Shown: positions 7,020-14,480 of the stretch, piece by piece
Layout of the letters: every line of letters starts with the position of its first letter
Numbering within the stretch: position 1 is the stretch's first letter
Assembly (NCBI GenBank): GCA_023386235.1
Contig: JAEWKC010000005.1
Coordinates: forward strand, 123,039-187,038
Direction of reading: 5' to 3'
DNA from: Bacteroidota bacterium
Lineage (GTDB): Bacteria > Bacteroidota > Bacteroidia > Chitinophagales > Chitinophagaceae
DNA length: 64,000 bases
Position numbers and translations under genes: made by a program
Notes under the pieces: generated by a model
Databases searched by the model: none
Seen by the model: only the letters and a program-made list of their open reading frames with translations
Told to the model about the DNA's origin: nothing

Positions 7020-9074
7020 ATGTCATATAGTAAATATTTAGTGCTGGCAATAGCGGCAGCCACCTATGCAACGTCTTGTAATACCACAGATCTGTCATCA
7101 GATAAAGACAGCACATTGGAAAAAATAACACATTTTATAGATCTTACCGCCATGGATACTTCCATACATGCCGGCGATGATTTTTTCATGTATACCAATG
7201 GCGCCTGGATAGATACGGCCACCATTCCTGCCGATAAGTCGGGAGTTGGGGCTTTTGAAAAATTAAGAGACAATTCTACCAAAAGAATGAAAAGCATACT
7301 GGACGGCATCTCTGAAGATGCGCAGGATAGTACCGAGCGCCTGATAGCGGGGTTTTATCATTCGGGTATGGATACAGCTGCTATCGAAAAGCTTGGTTAC
7401 GAACCGCTGAAGCCTTTATTAAACAAGATAGACTCTATTAAAGACGCCAAAGGCATCATGCAATATATTGCAGATCAAAGCAGGCAATTAAACAACTCTG
7501 TAGTAGGATTTTATGTAGCGCCCGATGATAAAAACAGTACCATGAATGTAGCGCAGTTTTATCAAACGGGTTTAGGATTGCCCGACAGAGATTATTATTT
7601 TAAAACAGATTCGGCAACCCTGAAAATTCAGGATGCCTATAAAAATTATTTAAAAGAGATATTTCAGCTAACGGGCAACCTGTCTGCTGATGCCGACAAA
7701 AGCGCAACGATTGTTTATAATATTGAAAAAAGACTGGCAGAAAAGCACCGTACAAGAGTAGACCTGCGCGATCCGGTAAAGAATTACAACAAATTTATGG
7801 TAGCGGATCTAGATAAAATGCATCCGAATATAGCATGGTCTGCATTATTATCTAACCTTGGCGCGCAAAATATAGACTCTGTAATTATTGGTCAACCTGA
7901 TTATTACACACAACTGAATCAGTTGTTGCAAACTCTTTCTGTAGAGGAGTGGAAAACCTATTTAAGAGCGCATACTATTGATAACTATGCGCAAGTATTG
8001 AGTTCTCCTTTTGTAAATGCAAATTTTAATTACAACAAAACACTTACGGGTCTTAGTGAAAACAAGCCCAGATGGGAGCGTTTGAGTAAAATGACAGATG
8101 ATTATTTAGGAGAAGCATTAGGTAAATTATATGTAGATAAATATTTTGATCAGGATGCCAAAAACCGGATGATGGTTTTAGTGGCCAATCTTGGTCAGGC
8201 TTTCTCTGAGCGTATCAATAAACTGGATTGGATGAGCGACAGTACAAAGGAAACTGCCCAACAAAAACTTAGTGCTATCATTAATAAAATTGGTTTTCCC
8301 GATAAATGGCGCGATTACAGCAACGTAAAGATCACTAAAAATGATTTCTTTGGAAATGTGGTTTCTGCTGCCGAAAACGAATATAATTTTAATCTTTCGC
8401 AACTCGGAAAGCCCGTAGATAAAACGTTGTGGCACATGAGCCCGCCAACGGTCAACGCTTATTATAATCCTTCGGTTAATGAAATTGTTTTTCCTGCCGG
8501 CATATTGCAATTTCCTTTCTTCGACCCTCAGGCTGATGATGCCGTAAACTATGGAGGCATAGGCATGGTGATTGGTCATGAAATGACACATGGCTTTGAT
8601 GACCAGGGCGCTCAATATGATAAAGACGGCAATCTTAAAAACTGGTGGACAGCCGATGACAGCAGGAAATTCCAGGAAAAAGTAGTGCAGATACAAAAAC
8701 TTTACGACAGCTTTACCGTGCTGGATTCGTTGCCCGTAAACGGTAAATTGACAACCGGAGAAAATATCGCGGACTTTGGTGGTGTGGCTATCGCTTATGA
8801 TGCGTTTCAGCTTACAGAGCAGGCCAAAGACTCTACAAAAAAGATTGACGGATTTACACCTAATCAACGATTCTTTTTATCTGTAGCACAAATTTGGAGA
8901 AGCAAGTATAAAGATGAAATTGTTCGGCAAAGAGTCAATACCGATCCGCATTCTCCGGCACAATGGCGTGTATTGGGTCCTTTAATGAATTTTACTCCAT
9001 TTTATCAGGCGTTTAATGTGCAGCCGGGCAATAAAATGTATAAGCCCGAAAATGAACGCATAAAGATTTGGTAG
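7020..9074 (+). CDS. M13 family zinc endopeptidase (PepO/neprilysin-like), probable lipoprotein
   Basis: Protein of 684 aa, full length for M13. The N-terminus is a signal peptide ending in a weak lipobox at Cys20 (YATSC), so it is probably exported and lipid-anchored. The M13 N-terminal domain begins around residue 40 (AGDDFFMYTNGAW). The catalytic domain shows NAYYNPSVNEIVFPAGIL, the zinc site GHEMTH (His520, Glu521, His524), the third ligand in GENIADFGG (Glu581), and the C-terminal end IKIW, close to the CxxW ending of neprilysins. Family members cut short peptides of up to about 40 residues. It is monocistronic. Confidence 0.93.
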   Translation: MSYSKYLVLAIAAATYATSCNTTDLSSDKDSTLEKITHFIDLTAMDTSIHAGDDFFMYTNGAWIDTATIPADKSGVGAFEKLRDNSTKRMKSILDGISEDAQDSTERLIAGFYHSGMDTAAIEKLGYEPLKPLLNKIDSIKDAKGIMQYIADQSRQLNNSVVGFYVAPDDKNSTMNVAQFYQTGLGLPDRDYYFKTDSATLKIQDAYKNYLKEIFQLTGNLSADADKSATIVYNIEKRLAEKHRTRVDLRDPVKNYNKFMVADLDKMHPNIAWSALLSNLGAQNIDSVIIGQPDYYTQLNQLLQTLSVEEWKTYLRAHTIDNYAQVLSSPFVNANFNYNKTLTGLSENKPRWERLSKMTDDYLGEALGKLYVDKYFDQDAKNRMMVLVANLGQAFSERINKLDWMSDSTKETAQQKLSAIINKIGFPDKWRDYSNVKITKNDFFGNVVSAAENEYNFNLSQLGKPVDKTLWHMSPPTVNAYYNPSVNEIVFPAGILQFPFFDPQADDAVNYGGIGMVIGHEMTHGFDDQGAQYDKDGNLKNWWTADDSRKFQEKVVQIQKLYDSFTVLDSLPVNGKLTTGENIADFGGVAIAYDAFQLTEQAKDSTKKIDGFTPNQRFFLSVAQIWRSKYKDEIVRQRVNTDPHSPAQWRVLGPLMNFTPFYQAFNVQPGNKMYKPENERIKIW

Positions 9075-9221
9075 GAAATTGAGATGCAGCAGAGAAAATG
9101 GTAAAGATGGATGCAGGAGGCACGAAGATGTTTATTTTCAATTAAAAGTCAGAAAAGTTATTAATCTTATCTGCGCTCAATAAAGTCTTATATTTTTACA
9201 ATAGTGAAACCAGTAATAGAA

Positions 9222-10553
9222 ATGATGAATATTTTGAAGAAGATCTTTTATTGTAGTGTGATATTTCTTTGTTTATCGCAGAGCGTTTTTGCGCAGCTCT
9301 CTATAAAAAATTATCGTTCAGATTTTACTAAAAAAGAACGCAGGGAAAAATTTGAAGTATATCTTTTAGAGAAAAACATTAAAGAAACTTTCCGTGGCCC
9401 GCTCAATTATACTACAGAACATCAGTTTGAAGACGCGTGTTTGTCTGTAACGCAATTTCTTATCAGAAATGAAGAAGTGGAAAATGGTTTTCGAAAAATG
9501 TTTGAAGGTTACAATAGATTGCAAACGCCGCTACGTCAGGCATTTCTTTCGGCTGTATACGCTACTTACCCCGATAAGTATACAGAACAAATAAAACAGG
9601 CATTGGCAATAGAATCCAATCCTAAAAATTATGCCATTGGTACGGTTTATCTCTACAGGAACGATGGAAGTACCGACAATGTACGCAAACTCATTGCCCA
9701 GACGAATGCAAAATTTGGTATAGTAAGCGATACGCTGCCTATACTGATTGAGCTGAAAAAGTACATGAACAGGTATGCCGGGCAAAGACTACAACCTACA
9801 CCCGATATCAATCAGTTGTTTGTATATCAAAGATTATACGGAAGAAAAACCGTGTATTCGTTTCAGCGCTGGAATCGGGATTATAATGGTATAGCTATTT
9901 TGCAAAATGCAGATGGCAGCTTTGCTAAGGATGAAAACGGAAATGTGCTGATGGTAGAACAATTAGCCAGGTCGGGAAGCAATTTACCTTACTTTATCAC
10001 TAATGGCAGCACACCGCAGGGCATATACAGCATAGCCGGTATAGGACATTCTATTAACAACCTGATTGGTCCTACCACTAATTTACAATCGGTTATACCT
10101 TATCAAAATGAATATCTATTCTGGCGCGGCATGCCTTATGATTCTACCGCCGATGTCTATAACAATTACCAGCGTTTGCTGCCGCCTTCCTGGCAAAATT
10201 ATGCGCCTATGTACGAGTCGTACTATGCCGGGTTGATTGGCAGGAGATACATCATTGTACATGGCACCACGCTTGATCCTAAGTTTTTTAAAGATATGCC
10301 TTTTTACCCTAATTCACCTACAGACGGTTGTCTTTCCAATCCTGAAATATGGAACGGAGACGGTACTTTAAAAAAGAGTGAAATGTTTCGGTTGGCCAAT
10401 GCGTTTGTATCTACGCCAGACTCTACCGGCATGTTGGTGGTAGTGAATATAAATAATGAAGACAGCGCCGTTACCCGCGAAGAAGTGCAGGCATTTGTTG
10501 ATAAATATGAGGGTAAAACTATCGTAAATACTCCTTCGGTAGTGAGGCAGTAA
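9222..10553 (+). CDS. Secreted L,D-transpeptidase-like protein
   Basis: Protein of 443 aa with a signal peptide (FYCSVIFLCLSQSVFAQ). The middle is a helical domain I do not recognise. Near the C-terminus (about residues 345-380) HGTTLDPKFF is followed by SPTDGCLS, resembling the catalytic His and Ser/Thr-x-Gly-Cys motif of YkuD-type L,D-transpeptidases, though with Asp at the position usually held by His. A role in periplasmic peptidoglycan cross-linking or in lipoprotein attachment is therefore a family-based guess. A GTG at 9204 is in frame, but ATG 9222 or 9225 puts the start directly before the signal sequence. The stop is 2 nt from the convergent Skp-like gene. Confidence 0.6.
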   Translation: MMNILKKIFYCSVIFLCLSQSVFAQLSIKNYRSDFTKKERREKFEVYLLEKNIKETFRGPLNYTTEHQFEDACLSVTQFLIRNEEVENGFRKMFEGYNRLQTPLRQAFLSAVYATYPDKYTEQIKQALAIESNPKNYAIGTVYLYRNDGSTDNVRKLIAQTNAKFGIVSDTLPILIELKKYMNRYAGQRLQPTPDINQLFVYQRLYGRKTVYSFQRWNRDYNGIAILQNADGSFAKDENGNVLMVEQLARSGSNLPYFITNGSTPQGIYSIAGIGHSINNLIGPTTNLQSVIPYQNEYLFWRGMPYDSTADVYNNYQRLLPPSWQNYAPMYESYYAGLIGRRYIIVHGTTLDPKFFKDMPFYPNSPTDGCLSNPEIWNGDGTLKKSEMFRLANAFVSTPDSTGMLVVVNINNEDSAVTREEVQAFVDKYEGKTIVNTPSVVRQ

Positions 10554-10555
10554 TT

Positions 10556-11167
10556 TTATTTGGTTTCCTCTTTATTGAGTCTTTCAATCAGTTCAGAAGT
10601 AATATCAAATCTTTTATCTCTGAAATAGATAATATTGTTTTCACCTCCTTCATATCTTGATAAAACATAAGAATATCCTTTTTCTTCGGCAATTTGTGTG
10701 GCCACTTTTTCTATGCGGTCATTTACGCCTTGTAGTTTCTTCAATCTATCCATTATCAAGTCTTCCTGCATGCTTTGCTCTTTCTGAGCATACTCTCTTT
10801 GCATACTTTCCAGTTCCTGCTGAATGGCGGCCTGTTCATTCTGCGAAAGCATGGGTCCCTTTTCTTGCGCGCTTTTCAGCCTGTTTTCAAATCTTTTTTG
10901 TAAACCCGATAGGGTGTTCTGTACCTGCTTTTCTTTAGTGATCAGGTTATTTTTTACCTGGTTGTAATATTTATATTTGGCTTCTATAGAATCTAATTCA
11001 AAATAAGCAATTCTGAATTCTTTGTTTGCAGAGTCGGCTATTACAGTGGTTTTTGTAGCATCTACGGATACTTTAGGCTTTTTATTTCTGTTACTGAAAA
11101 ACAATATGAAAAGCACTGCTACGGCAGCAATAAGCACGATATTGGATATTTGTAAAAATCTGTTCAT
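10556..11167 (-). CDS. OmpH/Skp family periplasmic chaperone-like protein
   Basis: Protein of 203 aa with one N-terminal membrane segment (about 8-25), then a region rich in Glu, Lys and Gln predicted as a long coiled coil (about 70-150), then a C-terminal segment with a YVLSRYEGG-type strand. This is the layout of Skp/OmpH, trimeric chaperones that hold unfolded outer-membrane proteins in the periplasm. The uncleaved-looking anchor suggests it stays tethered to the inner membrane (inference). It is usually near bamA in this phylum, but here it is a lone gene between an L,D-transpeptidase-like gene and an ABC-F gene. Confidence 0.8.
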   Translation of the reverse strand: MNRFLQISNIVLIAAVAVLFILFFSNRNKKPKVSVDATKTTVIADSANKEFRIAYFELDSIEAKYKYYNQVKNNLITKEKQVQNTLSGLQKRFENRLKSAQEKGPMLSQNEQAAIQQELESMQREYAQKEQSMQEDLIMDRLKKLQGVNDRIEKVATQIAEEKGYSYVLSRYEGGENNIIYFRDKRFDITSELIERLNKEETK

Positions 11168-11333
11168 GAATGTTGTTTTTCCGAATTTTTTAAATTAAAA
11201 AAATAAGTGTGTGAAGATATAAGCATTTAATAAATAAAAATGTTAACCGATGCATAAAAACTTTTTAATTAAAATAATATTATAAATTTCTCAAAGGATG
11301 AATTGCAATAACAGTGCATCATGAACTTTTCAC

Positions 11334-11365
11334 TTGTGCCCTTATCTAAATATTTTGTACCTTTG
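11334..11365 (+). promoter_or_regulatory. Promoter of the ABC-F gene
   Basis: TTG at 11334-11336, 21-nt spacer and TACCTTTG at 11358-11365. The leader is short and contains AGAGGAGAAA about 6 nt before the ATG at 11395, one of the few Shine-Dalgarno-like sites in this window. Confidence 0.65.
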
Positions 11366-11394
11366 CACCTCAAAAATTTTAGAGGAGAAATAGC

Positions 11395-13020
11395 ATGCTT
11401 AGTGCAAGAAATATCACATTAGCGTATGGAAAACGCGTTTTGTTTGACGAGGTAAATATCAACTTTACCAAAGGAAATTGTTATGGCATTATTGGAGCCA
11501 ACGGAGCGGGTAAATCTACTTTCTTAAAAATATTAAGTGGCGAGATTGAACCTAATAAAGGACAGGTGGAAATAACGCCGGGCGAAAGGCTTTCTTTCCT
11601 GAAGCAAAATCATTTTGAGTTTGATAATGAAACAGTTTTAAATACGGTATTGATGGGCCATAAACAAATGTGGGACGTGATGCAAAAGCGAGATACCATC
11701 TATGCTAACCCAGATGCTACCGAAGATGATTATATGGAAGCGAGCCATTTGGAAGCGGAATATGGAGAAATGGGCGGCTATGAATCGGAGAGCAACGCGG
11801 CTACTTTACTGAGCGGTTTAGGCATTAAAGACGATATGCATCAAATGTTGATGAAAGATATTCCATCCAACATGAAAGTGCGTGTGTTATTGGCGCAGTC
11901 GCTGTTTGGCAACCCGGATATATTGCTGCTGGATGAGCCTACCAACGGGTTGGATATTGAAACAATAGGCTGGCTGGAAAACTTCCTGGCAGATTATGAA
12001 AATATTGTATTGGTAGTGAGCCACGACCGTCACTTCCTGGATGCGGTTTGTACGCATGTTGCGGATGTAGACAGGCAGAAAATAAAAATATTTACCGGCA
12101 ACTATACTTTCTGGTACGAAAGTTCGCAACTGATGGCCCGCCAGATATCCGACAAGAATAAAAAGGTAGAAGATAAGCGCCAGGCATTGTTGGAGTTTAT
12201 AGCCCGATTCAGTGCCAACGCATCTAAATCTAAGCAGGCTACTTCAAGAAAGAAAGCACTGGAAAAGCTTACCATTGAAGAAATTGAGCCTTCCAACAGA
12301 AAATACCCGGGCATCATTTTTCAGCCGTTGCGCGAAGTAGGCAATCAGATATTGCATGTAGAAAAATTAAAAAAATCTGTTGATGGCAGAGTTTTGTTCG
12401 ACAATATTTCTTTTGATATCAACAAAGGAGATAAGATAGCATTTGTAAGCAAAGACCCATTAGCGGTTTCCCAGTTTTTCGATATTATCAATCATGAAGA
12501 AAAGGCCGATAGCGGCAAGTTTGAGTGGGGCACTACTATTACCAAAGCTTATCTTCCGGTAGAAAACCAGGAATTTTTTCAGGAATCATTGCCTTTGCTT
12601 GATTGGCTGCGCCAGTTTGTGCCTCCACATGTTACTGATGCAGACGAGCCTTTCCTTCGCGGGTTTTTCGGGAAAATGCTTTTTAGCGGAGACGATATCG
12701 CCAAAAAAACCAATGTGCTCAGCGGTGGAGAAAAAGTGCGTTGCATGGTGAGTAAAATGATGCTGCAAAATCCGAATGTAATCATACTGGATCAGCCCAC
12801 CAACCACCTGGATCTGGAAAGCATACAAAGCTTCAACGACGGATGCCAAACATTTCCAGGCATAGTTTTACTAACCTCGCACGATCATACCTTTATGCAA
12901 ACCGTTGCCAACCGGGTGATTGAGATCACACCTAAAGGCATCATTGATCGTTTGGCTACATTTGATGAATACTTGGAAGATGAAAGAGTAAAACAGTTGA
13001 GAGAAGAGATGTATGCGTAA
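11395..13020 (+). CDS. ABC-F ATPase, YbiT-like
   Basis: Soluble protein of 541 aa with two ABC domains joined by a charged linker that carries the FSANASKSKQATSRKK segment of YbiT-type ABC-F proteins. These act on ribosomes rather than in membranes. Domain 1 has Walker A GANGAGKST (about 37-45) and Walker B LLLDEPTNGLD but no LSGGQ (SNMKVRV instead, as in YbiT). Domain 2 has LSGGEKVRC, yet its Walker A position reads SKDPLAVSQFF, without the GxxGxGK[ST] core, and its Walker B ends LDQPTNHLD, with Gln in place of the catalytic Glu. Domain 2 therefore probably cannot hydrolyse ATP. It is monocistronic with a good promoter. Confidence 0.92.
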   Translation: MLSARNITLAYGKRVLFDEVNINFTKGNCYGIIGANGAGKSTFLKILSGEIEPNKGQVEITPGERLSFLKQNHFEFDNETVLNTVLMGHKQMWDVMQKRDTIYANPDATEDDYMEASHLEAEYGEMGGYESESNAATLLSGLGIKDDMHQMLMKDIPSNMKVRVLLAQSLFGNPDILLLDEPTNGLDIETIGWLENFLADYENIVLVVSHDRHFLDAVCTHVADVDRQKIKIFTGNYTFWYESSQLMARQISDKNKKVEDKRQALLEFIARFSANASKSKQATSRKKALEKLTIEEIEPSNRKYPGIIFQPLREVGNQILHVEKLKKSVDGRVLFDNISFDINKGDKIAFVSKDPLAVSQFFDIINHEEKADSGKFEWGTTITKAYLPVENQEFFQESLPLLDWLRQFVPPHVTDADEPFLRGFFGKMLFSGDDIAKKTNVLSGGEKVRCMVSKMMLQNPNVIILDQPTNHLDLESIQSFNDGCQTFPGIVLLTSHDHTFMQTVANRVIEITPKGIIDRLATFDEYLEDERVKQLREEMYA

Positions 13021-13044
13021 GTAATTGGAATTATTAAAACTTCT

Positions 13045-13078
13045 AAAAAGTGCTTTCCTGCGAAGAAAAGCACTTTTT
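13045..13078. terminator. Bidirectional terminator between ABC-F and DinB-like genes
   Basis: Inverted repeat AAAAAGTGCTTT / AAAGCACTTTTT (12 bp) with a 10-nt loop, between two convergent genes. The A and T runs on either side let it serve both strands. Confidence 0.85.
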
Positions 13079-13091
13079 TATTTTTATAAAA

Positions 13092-13679
13092 TCAATCTTT
13101 ATAATCGTCTCTTATATCTTTACTTTGCGCGTAACAAACGGGAGAAGTATTTTCCTGTTCGTTTTCATGGTGTTTGGTAAGCATGTCCCGGTTAAAATCC
13201 TCCGACTGGTTTCTGGGTATAGACAACGTACGCCAATCGTTTTTCTTACGCATTTTGGCAATGTAAATAATCTGCCCTACGTGAGAGGCATAGTGCGCCA
13301 ATTGTCTTAAAACCGCATCCAGCACACTGTGCGCTTCGCCGCGTATGTAAATGGTAGAGCGAATGTTCTCATCGTTGATTTGCTCAAGCGCGTCAAATAA
13401 ACAACGCCATCCCTTTTCCCAAAAGGCAATCACTTCCGTTTTGTTGGTGAAGTCATTAATAAATTCTTCATCTCTTTTTCTCCATTGCTTTTCTCCATCT
13501 TCGGTTAAAAAGTTTGTCCAGCGTGAAAGCATGTTGCCGGCCATATGCTTTACAATAACGGCTACAGAGTTACTTTCCGAGTTGTATTGCCAAAAAAAAT
13601 CTTCGTCAGAAAGTTGCGCAAAAGTATCATCGCCTGATTTTTTATAAGTCTGAAATCTTTTAATGAAAAGCTCTTTCAT
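13092..13679 (-). CDS. DUF1572 / DinB-like four-helix protein
   Basis: Protein of 195 aa that I recognise as the DUF1572 branch of the DinB/YfiT-like superfamily, a four-helix bundle with a metal-binding His triad. Candidate ligands are the His in IVKHMAGN (about 44) and the two in LAHYASHVGQI (about 128 and 132). Some superfamily members are thiol-dependent transferases, many are uncharacterised; the substrate here is unknown. It is cytoplasmic. The start is the ATG at 13679. The SRPBCC gene lies 39 nt upstream in the same direction, so the two may be co-transcribed. Confidence 0.8.
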   Translation of the reverse strand: MKELFIKRFQTYKKSGDDTFAQLSDEDFFWQYNSESNSVAVIVKHMAGNMLSRWTNFLTEDGEKQWRKRDEEFINDFTNKTEVIAFWEKGWRCLFDALEQINDENIRSTIYIRGEAHSVLDAVLRQLAHYASHVGQIIYIAKMRKKNDWRTLSIPRNQSEDFNRDMLTKHHENEQENTSPVCYAQSKDIRDDYKD

Positions 13680-13718
13680 TATCTGTGTTTGATGTAGAAA
13701 ATATTGTAAGCAATAAGT

Positions 13719-14237
13719 TTATTGCTTTTCTGCAATCTCTTTTAATTTTGCTAATCCTTCGCCATAAGATTTATCCATGGCTCCGTTCATAAATAGCGAG
13801 AATAAATTTTTGGGCCTTTCCCGGTCAGAATCTAACGTCCAGGTAACTTTTGTGGCATTACCTTCCGGCGTTAAAATAATGTCAGAGGTAGATTCTCCCA
13901 TTCCTTCAAACTCCATTTTTGTACTTTGTTTTTGATTTGGTACAAGAGCGGTTATTTCCTGGCAGCCGTTTCCTACATTTTTATCCTTACTTTCCCAGCA
14001 ATACTTATCTCCCACCTGCCCGGCAGTGCCGGTATAGCTCATTGTAAGGTTAGGATCCATTTTCAGCCAAGGATTCCAATCGTTAAAAGCCTTCATAGAA
14101 TTGATGTGTGAATATACTTTTTCAACCGGTGCATTAATAACAATGGATTTTTCAAAATGATATTTTTCACTGATTACAAACACGGCAATAAGTACAATAA
14201 GAATCAGGGCTAATAAAATGTACAGTAGTTTTTTCAT
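13719..14237 (-). CDS. SRPBCC (polyketide cyclase-like) protein with N-terminal membrane anchor
   Basis: Protein of 172 aa with one strongly hydrophobic N-terminal helix (about 4-24) followed by a START-like SRPBCC domain beginning FEKSIVINAPVEKVYSHI, a typical polyketide-cyclase family opening. The fold makes a deep pocket for hydrophobic ligands; no ligand or reaction can be predicted. The protein is probably held at the inner membrane with the pocket domain outside, or secreted if the helix is cleaved. The gene is 39 nt before the DinB-like gene, likely an operon. Confidence 0.78.
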   Translation of the reverse strand: MKKLLYILLALILIVLIAVFVISEKYHFEKSIVINAPVEKVYSHINSMKAFNDWNPWLKMDPNLTMSYTGTAGQVGDKYCWESKDKNVGNGCQEITALVPNQKQSTKMEFEGMGESTSDIILTPEGNATKVTWTLDSDRERPKNLFSLFMNGAMDKSYGEGLAKLKEIAEKQ

Positions 14238-14394
14238 AAAAGTTTGTTTGTTGTTTTTAAAAGTTTACGATCGGATTATTTTTATTTTTCAATTGGGAAA
14301 ATAGAGCCCGGGATCAAGGAAGGTTTAGATGCGTCTTTATAAAAAAGTATAATTTTAGCAAAAATGACATATTGTTTTAATAACAACAAATTTT

Positions 14395-14425
14395 ATTTGC
14401 ATGCTATATGTTTTACATTTGCATG
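14395..14425 (+). promoter_or_regulatory. -7 box of the M3 peptidase gene inside a direct repeat
   Basis: TACATTTG at 14414-14421 matches TAnnTTTG. The 9-mer ATTTGCATG occurs twice, at 14395-14403 and 14417-14425, with starts 22 nt apart (about two helical turns). The second copy overlaps the -7 box, so a dimeric regulator binding here would block the promoter (inference). Confidence 0.4.
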
Positions 14426-14480
14426 TTTACATTTCTTATTGGTAAAGAAATGATTATTATTATTCCAGAAATTAAAATTT

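Noticed and set aside
8178..8867. Antisense open frame of 229 codons inside the M13 peptidase gene
   Set aside because: It lies wholly opposite a well-supported peptidase gene, has no recognisable domain and a Cys/His/Ile composition typical of shadow frames.
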